A stretch of DNA of 58,691 nucleotides from an uncultured Prevotellaceae bacterium. GTDB lineage: Bacteria > Bacteroidota > Bacteroidia > Bacteroidales > Bacteroidaceae. The stretch spans positions 1 to 58,691 of the forward strand of contig CAMVUB010000008.1 in the NCBI GenBank assembly GCA_947170495.1, in the 5' to 3' direction. The first letter of the stretch is position 1. Every line of letters starts with the position of its first letter. Both the position numbers and the translations under genes were made by a program. Below, in pieces: positions 8,692 to 17,100 of this stretch. The notes below the pieces were generated by a model that did not search any database, was not told the origin of the DNA, and saw nothing but the letters and a program-made list of their open reading frames with translations.

Positions 8692-9294
8692 CTATTCCCA
8701 AGTCTGATAGACCATGTAACAGCCATCTGCGTGGAGACAGAAGCGGTCGGTGAGCGCCTCGTTGAGAGTTCCCTGCCACCACTGCTCATAGGCATAGGCA
8801 TTCCACTTCAATCCTTCCGAGTGGATGGCCGTACATCCGAAATTAAAGATACTCACCTGCTGACCGGCAAAGGCTTTGAATGTATGGTCGCCCTTGGCTG
8901 GCGTGAAGTAGCCGTCATCTGTGAGCATGATAGGCTGAAGGCCGAAGTCACGGAAATAGCGCATGAGCAGCGAGATGTTGCCCAGTGTGTGATCCTCTCG
9001 CTTGCCGGTGGCAGCGAGATATGCGATGCGATGCCAGCCTTGGGCCATACAGTAGCGCGTGGCCTTCGTCAGGTCATTATCTTCCTGTTCATTGATTTGT
9101 ATGAGGCGCTCATGGTACTCAGCAGGTACGCTGTCTCCATCGCCCACGACCACTTCTGCATCGGGTACATAGCGCACAGCTCCGTCACAGGCGACCACAT
9201 GAGGAGCCTTCTTCAAGATGGCAAGCGGCATGGGATGTGAGGGGAAGGTCCCGTTAGCCACTATAACGGCATCAAAACACATCTCTTCTCTCAT
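8692..9294 (-). CDS. Thiamin pyrophosphokinase
   Basis: This enzyme transfers pyrophosphate from ATP to thiamin, making thiamin diphosphate directly from salvaged vitamin. Family motifs are ANGTFPSHPMPL, ACDGAVRY, VGDGDSVP, EQEDNDLTKA (the acidic metal-binding stretch) and AATGKREDHTLGN. I choose ATG 9294 because its ATG overlaps the stop of the upstream pnuT-like gene as ATGA; a start 10 codons upstream (9324) would overlap 34 bp. The 200-residue length fits the family. It is the third gene of a TPP-riboswitch operon with the outer-membrane receptor and the inner-membrane transporter, an arrangement known in Bacteroides for thiamin capture, import and trapping. Confidence 0.92.
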   Translation of the reverse strand: MREEMCFDAVIVANGTFPSHPMPLAILKKAPHVVACDGAVRYVPDAEVVVGDGDSVPAEYHERLIQINEQEDNDLTKATRYCMAQGWHRIAYLAATGKREDHTLGNISLLMRYFRDFGLQPIMLTDDGYFTPAKGDHTFKAFAGQQVSIFNFGCTAIHSEGLKWNAYAYEQWWQGTLNEALTDRFCLHADGCYMVYQTWE

Positions 9295-9881
9295 ACGTTC
9301 TTCACTTTCAACATGGTTTTCCACTTAAAGTATCCCGCTATGGCAATGACCACATAGAGGCCATAAAGACCTGCCTTGAAGGGTATTCCCTTCTGCACAT
9401 AGAGGACACAGCACACGGCATCAACCACAATCCAGAACCACCACTGCTCGATATACTTGCGCGCCAACGCCCACAGCCCCACAAACGAGAGAGCGTTGGT
9501 GAACGAGTCAAGCACGGGAACAGTGGAATTGGTCCACCTTATTAATATGTAATAGATGACAGCCCATGCTGTGAGGAAACAGATGGCGACGGGCAGGTAC
9601 TTATGGCGTGGCATGTGAATGATGGACAGCGGTTCACGAGTCCTGCGTGTCTTACTGAACTTCCACACACATAGTCCGTATAAGGCTGCCACCGTATAGT
9701 AACAGGCCATGCCCGCATCGCCATACAACCCGTGGCTCCAATAGAGGTAGATGTCAAGCGCCGGCATGATGATGCCCACTACCCAGAGGACAATACTGGC
9801 CCGATACTCGAGCCAGATGTATATCAAGCCGAGTATCGTGGTCAGTATGTCAAGCCAGTGTGTCTGTAGGAACTCCATCAT
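9291..9881 (-). CDS. pnuT: PnuC-family transporter, thiamin-type (PnuT)
   Basis: A PnuC-family inner-membrane transporter of 196 residues with about seven hydrophobic segments. It starts MMEFLQTHWLDILTTILGLIYIWLEYR and has the conserved Trp-rich core EQWWFWIVVDAVCCVLYVQK followed by KAGLYGLYVVIAIAGYFKWK. PnuC proteins move nicotinamide riboside, but members located between a TPP-riboswitch TonB receptor and a thiamin pyrophosphokinase are the thiamin transporters called PnuT. That context is exact here: the receptor stop lies 13 bp upstream and the kinase start overlaps by 4 bp. Substrate is therefore assigned from context, not from residues. Confidence 0.9.
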   Translation of the reverse strand: MMEFLQTHWLDILTTILGLIYIWLEYRASIVLWVVGIIMPALDIYLYWSHGLYGDAGMACYYTVAALYGLCVWKFSKTRRTREPLSIIHMPRHKYLPVAICFLTAWAVIYYILIRWTNSTVPVLDSFTNALSFVGLWALARKYIEQWWFWIVVDAVCCVLYVQKGIPFKAGLYGLYVVIAIAGYFKWKTMLKVKNV

Positions 9882-9894
9882 CCTATGCTGTCAA

Positions 9895-12276
9895 CTAAAA
9901 AGTCACTGACAGATGCCCCATGACATTGAAGGGTGCTGAGGGTGCGAAGCCAGCAGCTCCGCTGTCACGCACGCCCCACTCGTTTACCGCCTTGATGGTG
10001 CCATTGTCGCTGACCAACTGTGGTGCTGCCCAGCCATTGTTGTCGAACTTCGCTGAGAAGATATTGTAGAATGTCACGCCCAGCGTGATGTCCTTCATGC
10101 GAGCTCTCGGCAGCGAAAAGTTGTAGCTGAGATCCACGTTGGTGGTAAAGTGCTTCTTCAGTAACAGTGTCTCATGGGTGATGTTGCCGTTTTCATCCAG
10201 GCATTCCATCTCCTTGAAGCCAGTGTTGGTCAGATATTGATCACCCACATATTGGCTTTGCACAGAAGCCTTCAGCCCCTTGTAGCTGAAAGTGAAGATG
10301 TTGTTAAAGATCCAGTCAGGGGAGAATGCCAGCGGTTGGTCGCCGAGGTTGACGTTAGTGCCATCATTCAGCGTCACCACCATATCTTTCACGCGGTTTC
10401 TGGACCACGTGGCATTGGCATCCCAACGGAACCAATCTACCGGCATCCATGCGGCTTCCACCTCCACGCCCAAGCGGTAGCTCTTCTCCAGATTCTTGGT
10501 CAGTGCTTCGCCGATGGCGTTCAGTTCGCCTGTCAGCACGAGCTGATCCTTGTAATCCATCCAATAGACATTGACCCCAGCCGAGAACCTCGGGCTTTGG
10601 AATCTGTAGCCGACCTCCAGGTCATTCAGCCGCTCGGGGCGTGCTTTGGTATCTTCGCGATCGGGGTTGGCTATCTGTTGCATGAAGTTGTTGCGCACAG
10701 GTTCCTTATGTCCGATACCATAGGAAGCATACACCTTGTGATGGTCATTGATGTCATAGTTAAGGCCAAACTTCGGATTAAAGAAATTGTAGTGATTGTC
10801 TATCACGTAGCTTTTATCCGTGTTGACACCATAGGCTACAGTGGGGTCTTGCAGCCTGTAGTCGATATGGCGGTATTGCAAATCAACATAAGCATTCACT
10901 CCCTTCACAAATTCATAAGTGGCCTTTCCATAGACGTTCAGGTCGCTTTTCACCGAATGATTGCGATAGTATTCAAAATCAGGGGTGAGCGCAGCCGGTT
11001 CGGGCACAGTGGTGACCACTCCCGGCTTAGCCCATACGATATGACCGAACTGATCACCGGTATAGCGGTTCCAGCCGCCACCCACGATGACCTCCAGGTT
11101 CTTGCGGTTGTTATAGTCCAGTGATGCCACCACGCCATAGAAGTCATTGTCCATCTTCTGCTGATCTGCCAAATCCTCGACGACTGTGTTGTCGGTGCTC
11201 AGTCCGAAAGACGCCCATGAAGAGCCGTACAGCGCCTGTGTCTCAGCACTCTGGAACTGTTGGTAGTAGCCTTTTCCTTTCGTGTAGTGCAGACCAACAT
11301 TGGTACTGAGGGTACTCGTAAACTGCTGATTCCAGATAAGTTGATAGTTCTGTTGGTGGTAGTTGTCCGTCTGGTCCTCATAGTAGCTGTTGGGATTGCC
11401 ATTGGCATCGTAGCCCATGACGCCACAGGAGTTATAGGTGCGCCCATACAAGCTCTGCTCGTACTTTGATGTATAGTTCCAGGCATGATAGGTCTCTTCG
11501 ATGCCATTCCATGTGATGAACTTCACCACCGTGTTATCGCCAAACCAGCCTGCCTGCAGGAAATAGGAGTGCAGTTTTGTCGAGGCGCGGTCCAAATATC
11601 CCTTTGAACCGATGTCAGACAGGCGACCTTGTAAGCCCCAATGCTCACCCAGCATACCTGTGCTGAAGCGCAGCGTCTCCTTGTGGCTGGCATACGAGCC
11701 ACCGCTCACATCGAGCCCGAAGTAAGGCTTCATCCCGACGCTTTCCGTCTGCATGTTCAGTGTCGCACCGAAAGCTCCGGCGCCATTGGTGCTGGTGCCC
11801 ACGCCTCGTTGTATCTGCATGGACTGCACGCTGGACGCGAAGTCACCCATATTCACCCAAAACACCGTGGCACTCTCGGCATCATTCAAGGGGATACCGT
11901 TGGCTGTGATATTCACGCGCGAAGGGTCTGTACCGCGCACTCGCAGGCTGGTGTAGCCGATGCCGTTGCCGGCATCCGAGGTCATGGTAATGCTGGGCGT
12001 CAGCGACAGCAGGTAGGGCACATCCTGCCCATAGTTCACCGCCTTCAGCTGCTCTTTCGTCATGTTTGTGTATGCCACTGGGGTTTTCTTGGTGGCACGC
12101 ACACCCTTCACCACCAGTTCCTGCATGTGCTCCAGCTTCAGCGAGTCCGCGTTAGCCTCAGCTTCCAGGTCTGCCATCGTGAACTGCTTCTGTGCCACAG
12201 CAGTAGTCGGCACGAGTGCAGCCACAGCGGCTACAGTCATCGTTCCGAGAACGTTTCTAAGAGAAAAATTTTTCAT
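9895..12276 (-). CDS. TonB-dependent thiamin receptor
   Basis: A 793-residue outer-membrane TonB-dependent receptor predicted to take up thiamin. A signal peptide (about 1-28, ending TTAVAQ) is followed by a plug beginning QELVVKGVRATKKTPVAYTN. Plug features include LLSLTPSITMTSDAGNGIGYTSLRVRGTDPSR (in pieces) and GVGTSTNGAGAFGATLNMQT; a 22-strand-type barrel ends in aromatic HLSVTF. There is no SusD partner or carboxypeptidase-like N-terminal domain, arguing against a glycan importer. The TPP riboswitch directly upstream and the two downstream genes set the substrate by context. It corresponds to the OMPthi type of Bacteroides. Confidence 0.9.
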   Translation of the reverse strand: MKNFSLRNVLGTMTVAAVAALVPTTAVAQKQFTMADLEAEANADSLKLEHMQELVVKGVRATKKTPVAYTNMTKEQLKAVNYGQDVPYLLSLTPSITMTSDAGNGIGYTSLRVRGTDPSRVNITANGIPLNDAESATVFWVNMGDFASSVQSMQIQRGVGTSTNGAGAFGATLNMQTESVGMKPYFGLDVSGGSYASHKETLRFSTGMLGEHWGLQGRLSDIGSKGYLDRASTKLHSYFLQAGWFGDNTVVKFITWNGIEETYHAWNYTSKYEQSLYGRTYNSCGVMGYDANGNPNSYYEDQTDNYHQQNYQLIWNQQFTSTLSTNVGLHYTKGKGYYQQFQSAETQALYGSSWASFGLSTDNTVVEDLADQQKMDNDFYGVVASLDYNNRKNLEVIVGGGWNRYTGDQFGHIVWAKPGVVTTVPEPAALTPDFEYYRNHSVKSDLNVYGKATYEFVKGVNAYVDLQYRHIDYRLQDPTVAYGVNTDKSYVIDNHYNFFNPKFGLNYDINDHHKVYASYGIGHKEPVRNNFMQQIANPDREDTKARPERLNDLEVGYRFQSPRFSAGVNVYWMDYKDQLVLTGELNAIGEALTKNLEKSYRLGVEVEAAWMPVDWFRWDANATWSRNRVKDMVVTLNDGTNVNLGDQPLAFSPDWIFNNIFTFSYKGLKASVQSQYVGDQYLTNTGFKEMECLDENGNITHETLLLKKHFTTNVDLSYNFSLPRARMKDITLGVTFYNIFSAKFDNNGWAAPQLVSDNGTIKAVNEWGVRDSGAAGFAPSAPFNVMGHLSVTF

Positions 12277-12280
12277 TGTT

Positions 12281-12310
12281 CCTTTATTATTATAGGTTTA
12301 ACAATAAAGG
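12281..12310 (-). promoter_or_regulatory. Putative expression platform hairpin of the TPP riboswitch
   Basis: In the RNA an 8-nt segment CCUUUAUU (12310-12303) can pair with AAUAAAGG (12288-12281), leaving a 14-nt loop. The second segment lies 4 nt before the start codon at 12276 and contains the purine-rich AAAGG. The first segment shares its CCUU with the 3' strand of riboswitch helix P1, so the two structures compete in part. Confidence 0.5.
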
Positions 12311-12419
12311 GGTGCAGGCGCGCCTGCTCTGAAGATTCCGCTTATCATCCCTACGTCGGTATTGTCCGCATCAGGTGAGAGGGTTTGATCTCAGCCCGCC
12401 GCTCTGACGGGCACCCCTT
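12307..12419 (-). ncRNA. TPP riboswitch (THI element)
   Basis: On the minus strand this leader contains the conserved thi-box core. CTGAGA (in GGGCTGAGATC) is followed by ACCC, then CACCTGATGCGGACAATACC and CGTAGGGA. Helix P1 is formed by AAGGGGTGC (12419-12411) and GCACCCCTT (12315-12307), 9 bp. Between them lie the P2/P3 arm with the pyrimidine-sensing CUGAGA and the pyrophosphate-sensing P4/P5 arm. It binds thiamin diphosphate and should lower expression of the downstream receptor, transporter and kinase genes when the cofactor is plentiful. It sits 30 nt upstream of the receptor start. Confidence 0.95.
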
Positions 12420-12432
12420 GATAAATCGGGTG

Positions 12433-12440
12433 CAAAGGTA
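12433..12440 (-). promoter_or_regulatory. -7 promoter element of the thiamin operon
   Basis: TACCTTTG on the minus strand. Transcription should begin a few bases downstream, right at the 5' edge of riboswitch helix P1 (12419), so the leader is almost entirely aptamer. Just upstream (12449-12480) is an AAAGTT-type tandem repeat. Confidence 0.65.
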
Positions 12441-12514
12441 CTAAAAAGTTGAAAGTTTAATGTTGAAAGTTGAAAGTTTTTGTGTTTCTTGCGTGTTTTT
12501 CTACCCAAAAGCCC

Positions 12515-12522
12515 TATCTTTG
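12515..12522 (+). promoter_or_regulatory. -7 promoter element of the DUF4236 gene
   Basis: TATCTTTG on the plus strand with TTG at 12489-12491 upstream, 33 bp before the start codon at 12555. Confidence 0.55.
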
Positions 12523-12554
12523 CACCATCATTCTTCACTCTTCATTAAATATTC

Positions 12555-13061
12555 ATGGGCGTAAGATTTAACAAACGTATCACAATTCTTCCCTGGCTGA
12601 AAGCCAATGTGGGAAAGAGCGGTGTCAGCCTCACCATTGGCCCGAAGGGCAAGACCCTCAATGTGGGTAGCACGGGAGTCAACGTCAACGTCAGCCTCGG
12701 CAAGGGCATGGGCTACAGCAAGCGGCTCATCACCTGGAAGAAGCTGAATCTCCTCAGCTGGCTCGGCATTGGCGGAGCCGCTGCCGCCAAGGCGACAAAG
12801 GGCAAGGGCAACAAGCAGAACAAGAAGGGAACCACTGCTGCCACCGACCTCTCTCTCGACGAAGCCTTGGAGGAGACAGAGGCTACGACCGCCACTGCCA
12901 CGGAGACATCGGCCGACGCCCCACAGGAGCAGAACGGCTGCTCATGGGGCTGTGCCGCCATTGGCTGTTTGGGCACACTCATCCTGCTGGCTGTCGTGGT
13001 ATTCCTTCTCTACTACCTCCTTCAGACGGGAGCCATCGACCTCAGCAGCCTCCAGCGCTGA
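12555..13061 (+). CDS. DUF4236-domain protein with C-terminal membrane segment
   Basis: Function is unknown. Residues 1-60 match DUF4236: MGVRFNKRITILPWLKANVG, KSGVSLTIGPKGKTLNVGS and GVNVNVSLGKGMGYS. A low-complexity Thr/Ala/Glu segment follows (about 85-130), then CSWGC and a single hydrophobic segment (about 136-160, LGTLILLAVVVFLLYYLL). There is no signal peptide, so a tail-anchored topology with the DUF4236 domain in the cytoplasm is likely but inferred. It has its own promoter and is convergent with argF', whose stop is 20 bp away. Confidence 0.8.
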   Translation: MGVRFNKRITILPWLKANVGKSGVSLTIGPKGKTLNVGSTGVNVNVSLGKGMGYSKRLITWKKLNLLSWLGIGGAAAAKATKGKGNKQNKKGTTAATDLSLDEALEETEATTATATETSADAPQEQNGCSWGCAAIGCLGTLILLAVVVFLLYYLLQTGAIDLSSLQR

Positions 13062-13080
13062 ACCGAGCACGCCCCTATTC

Positions 13081-14124
13081 TTATAAGCTCTCCAGCATTC
13101 GCTTCAGCACCACCTGTGCGGATATCTCGCGGTTCGCAGCTTCGGGAATAACGAGGCTGCGAGGACCCTCGATGACATCGTCCGTGACAATCATGTTGCG
13201 GCGCACGGGCAGGCAGTGCATGAAGTGGGCATCGTTGGTAACTGCCATCTGGCGGGCACTGACACACCAGTCCATCATGGTATGATAGTCGTGCAGCACC
13301 TTGCCATAGTCCTCGGGACGTGTGACGCCCGGGCAGCTCCAGTTCTTGGCATAGACAAAGTCGGCACCTTCGAAAGCTTTCATCTGGTCGTACTCCACAC
13401 GCGCTCCCTTCACGAACTGCGGGTCGAGCTCATAGCCCTCGGGATGGGTGATGACGAAATCAAGGCCCCCTTCGGCTCCCCCAAGGGGGAGTGATTGTTC
13501 AGCTGCTGCAACCATCCACTCGGCAAAGCTGTTGGGCACGGCCTGCGGCAGGGCCTTGGGATGAGGAGCCCATGTCATGACGACCTTAAGCAGACCCTCT
13601 CCCCGCTCCCCTCCCTCACGGGAGGGGTTGGGGGTGGGTCTGTTCTCTGCTATGGTTATCAAATCGGCGAACGCCTGCAACGGGTGTACCGTAGCGCTCT
13701 CCATGAAGAAGACAGGGCGGCCTGAATACTCGATGAATTGGCGTAAAATCTTCTCTTCGTAGTCATCCTTGCGACTCTCGAAGCGGGCGAAGCTGCGCAC
13801 ACCGATGAGGTCGCAGTAGCTGGCCATCACAGGGATGGCTTCCAGCAGGTGCTCGCTCTTGTCGCCGTCCATGATGACGCCACGTTCCGTCTCCAGTTTC
13901 CAGGCACCTTGATTCACATCGAGCACGATGACATTCATGCCGAGGTTCATGGCAGCCTTCTGTGTGGAGAGGCGTGTGCGCAGGGAGTTGTTGAAGAAGA
14001 TGAGCAGCGCGGTCTTGTTCTTGCCGAGGTGCTGCCACTGGTAGCGGTCGCGCTTCACTTCCTGCGCTTCCGCGAGGGCGACGTTGAGATCGCCGATATC
14101 ACTGACGTGTTGGAATATTCTCAT
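13081..14124 (-). CDS. argF': N-acyl (probably N-succinyl) ornithine carbamoyltransferase with two in-frame repeat insertions
   Basis: It transfers the carbamoyl group to N-acylated ornithine in the Bacteroidetes arginine pathway. The start is taken at ATG 14124 (MRIFQHVSDIGDLN); the longer frame begins inside a TTTTCACT repeat. Motifs are FFNNSLRTRLSTQKAA (carbamoyl-phosphate loop), ESATVHPLQAFADL, WAPHPKALPQAVPNSFAEWM, FMHCLPVRRNMIVTDDVIE and PEAANREISAQVVLKR. Recalled Bacteroides fragilis SOTCase aligns almost without gaps except for two insertions, about residues 161-179 (PTPNPSREGG) and 209-222 (SLPLGGAEGG). Both are encoded by GC-rich palindromic repeats. Residue 90, Pro in that SOTCase and decisive for succinyl over acetyl specificity, is Ser here. 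It lies 31 bp downstream of the TldD-like gene. Confidence 0.92.
   Translation of the reverse strand: MRIFQHVSDIGDLNVALAEAQEVKRDRYQWQHLGKNKTALLIFFNNSLRTRLSTQKAAMNLGMNVIVLDVNQGAWKLETERGVIMDGDKSEHLLEAIPVMASYCDLIGVRSFARFESRKDDYEEKILRQFIEYSGRPVFFMESATVHPLQAFADLITIAENRPTPNPSREGGERGEGLLKVVMTWAPHPKALPQAVPNSFAEWMVAAAEQSLPLGGAEGGLDFVITHPEGYELDPQFVKGARVEYDQMKAFEGADFVYAKNWSCPGVTRPEDYGKVLHDYHTMMDWCVSARQMAVTNDAHFMHCLPVRRNMIVTDDVIEGPRSLVIPEAANREISAQVVLKRMLESL
13465..13491. repeat. In-frame palindromic repeat inside argF' (second insertion)
   Basis: CCCCCTTCGGCTCCCCCAAGGGGGAG-type palindromic sequence encoding SLPLGGAEGG at about residues 213-222 of the carbamoyltransferase. Such a segment is absent from the recalled Bacteroides homologue at this loop. 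Confidence 0.7.
13591..13642. repeat. 52-bp palindromic repeat inside argF' (first insertion)
   Basis: An imperfect palindrome running from CAGACCCTCTCCCC to GGGGGTGGGTCTG with a TCAC centre. It encodes the insert NRPTPNPSREGGERGEGL in the carbamoyltransferase. It resembles the two elements flanking the proC start (20306-20344 and 20411-20449), which also begin with GACCC and carry a CCCCTCCC core. Confidence 0.8.
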
Positions 14125-14133
14125 AAGTATTTT

Positions 14134-14167
14134 ACATTTTTCACTTTTCACTCTTTCACTTTTCACT
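14134..14167. repeat. TTTTCACT-type tandem repeat at a gene boundary
   Basis: Degenerate tandem copies of TTTTCACT/CTTTCACT lie between the TldD-like gene and argF'. They supply the last codons and the TGA stop of the TldD-like gene (SEK then stop). The same family recurs at 27138-27166 and 27252-27306. Confidence 0.7.
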
Positions 14168-17100
14168 TACCCTATGCAATGGGAATGTGAGAGTGGGTTT
14201 AGCTATCGGCTCCGGCGTGGGAGCGGGAATCTCGATATCGTTCAGGATCATGGCTTGTGGGGCCACGATGGAGAAGCGGGCGCCGTTGTCTTCGGTGAAG
14301 ATCGTTGCCTGTTGCTCCGTGGAGAGGGCGCTGATGTGGCGCAAGTTGCTGAGGGTGACGTTGATGCTTGGCATCTTCAGGATGGTCTCACTGCCGTCCT
14401 TGACATTGACACGTACAAGGGCGGAGATGCCTGGACGCACGATGTAAGCGTGGTCGTAGCCCTCGCGCTGTGCATCGCGCAGCAGTTGTTTACGCATCTT
14501 CTTGAGCGGCACGGTCTTGCTGCTCTCAATGCGGAGCACACCCGGAGCAGTCTCCGCGCCCAACGAAGCACCCCATGAGGTGGGATTATTGAAGCGCAGG
14601 TTGCCGGTGGGTGTATTGGTACTTAATGACGGAGTCACGCCGCAGAGCTGACCGCGGAAGATGCCGCGGTCGATGAGCGTGACGGCTTGTGGCTTCTGGC
14701 CGTTGGCATCGGCCGTATAGAAGCCCACGAGCGGCTTGCCTTCCCATGTACTGAGCGACGGATCTTGGCGCATGCTGATTTTGTCGTCGATAATCTTACG
14801 GTTCATCTTCGCGAAGATGGCACGGTCGCTCTGGACGTAGGGGTGCCATGCGCGGAAGTTATGGCGGTTGCCGCTTGTATTCTCATAGATGGTCCGACCC
14901 GCACGGCTCTCGAATAGCACGGGGCCTACATAGTAGTCTTCTGCGGTCTCAGCCTGTAGCAGGTCAAGGCGTTGGCGGATGTATTTGCGTACGGAACGCG
15001 TGAAGCGTGCGCTGTCGGCCAGTGCTTCTGCTGCGCAGGTATATACGTGGTTTTGGTAGGCATTTTGGTTGGTGCCGCGCGTATTGTGGTAGAGATGGAA
15101 GTTAAACACAATCTCGCACGTATTGTCCTGCGGCTGCGCCACACGCACGCCCTCGCTGGTAAGACGGTAGATGTCGGTCTGCCGAACTTGGCAAGAGGCG
15201 TCGCTGTATGTGAGCTCTGGGAAATCACGGGCAATGAGGGAGAGGCGTCGGACATAGGCTTCCAAGTCATCAGCGTGCAGGTCTTCGATGTCGGCGCTGC
15301 GCTGTTGGATGCTGGTGGCAGGCTGAGTGGGAAGGAGATCTGCTAACGCCGCCTCGTCAGCAGGTAGCGTGGCTTTCTGCCGTGCCTGTTCTTTCCTTTC
15401 AAGGACAGCGATGGCCTGCTTGTAGCGGGCATCGGTCGCCATCCATGCCTGGCGACGCAGGTTGTCGTAGTCCATTGCCATCGGTATATTTACTCCCCGC
15501 AGGCCGGGCTCTGGGTTTCCCTGACTCGTGTGCTGGTAGTTACCAACGATGACCTCTGCATCGAACTTCTGCTGCCAGGGTGTTATTTCCTTCTGGCTGA
15601 GCTCTCCCAACGTGGCGGTCATGCTCAATGAGCGCGCGCGTTGCAGGCGATAGTCGATAATGAAGGGCGCAGGCAGTCTTTGAATGCGCAGGCTGTCCAT
15701 ACTGCGTGTCATCTCATCGGAGAGCGCAGCGAATACGTCCCTGTTTTCAGCGCCATCGGCGCTAAAAACGGGAGGAGATAGCACAGGCATCATATACCCT
15801 TTCTTCTGGCGGCGCTGGGTTTCAATCTTTGAGCAGAAGATCATAGGTGAGGTGGCTGAGACAGGCACCCAACCGCTCTCCGCACCGCAGGAACCGATGA
15901 ACGAGGCGGGTGCATCGCCGCCGGCGACGATGTTGGAGAACATGGAGAGGGGCGTGCCGATGAGATCCACGCCACGCACGAGCTCGTCCGGACGGCCATC
16001 GACATAGATGCGATAGACCTCCAATGGCGTGACGTTGAAGGAGTTGATACTATTGCCCTCGCCCGTCTGTGTGTAGCCGCCGCTGACGCTCTGGAAGAGG
16101 TAGCCGTAGTCCTTTCCCTGACGGCGTGCTTCGTCGCGCAACAGCTGGCGCAGCTCAGACTCCGTGTAGGGCTTGCGCGTTTCTACCACGAGGTTGGACT
16201 GACGGCTGACGGGAGTGCCGGCGCCCGCCGTGCGGCCATGACCATTGCTCTCGGGGAAGCTGTCGAGCGGCACGCGGCTCATGAGGAATTCCTTCAGGAC
16301 ACCATCGACCACATTATTTACTCTACGCGCGCGCGTACCTTCGTCGTCATAAACATAGCCGCCGTTCAGAGGCTGCGCGCCATAGTGCGTGAGCGTGGGG
16401 TCACAATAAACCTGGAATTCGGTTGGCAGCACACGCTCGCCTACCATCTTGCGGAAGGTCTGGCCGCCCGATTTCATGCGATGACCTTCCAAACGATGCC
16501 CGAAGATCTCATGGAAGAAGACACCGCTGGCAGGACCGCTCATGAGGGCCGGACCCGTGAAGGGATCGGCAACGGGGGCCGCCATCAACGCTTCGAGGCG
16601 TTCCCCCAGCTCTTCGGCAGCGCGCAGCATCACTTCCTCTGCAGGCAGCGAGTCGAGTTGCGTAGCGAAGTAGCTCTCGTATAAAGGCAGCACCATGCCG
16701 TCATTGGTCGTCGCCTCAACCTGCAGGAACACGCGATAGCTGCGGCGGTTCTGCACGATGGCCGCGCCCTCGGTGTTGACGAGATGCGTGCGGCTATACT
16801 CCATCTGCAGGCTGGCGTAGGCATTGTTGAACTGCGGGTGCTTGCGGAAGGCGGCAGAGATGCGGCAAAGGCGCTGCTCCCATTCGCGCTGTTCCTCAGG
16901 GGTGAGGGAGGGATGCGGGAGGGGTGCCTCGTAGTAGGTCTCAGCGGGTGAATCGCCGAGCACGCTGAAGCAGGGAGCTTTGTCCTCGTTGTCAGCTTGC
17001 GTACGCAAACGGTTCTGCACGCTGCGGTATTCATTGACTACGCGGTCGTAGGCATTCAGCATGTGTTTCCAAATGGTCGTACGGAAGGCATCGGACGAAG

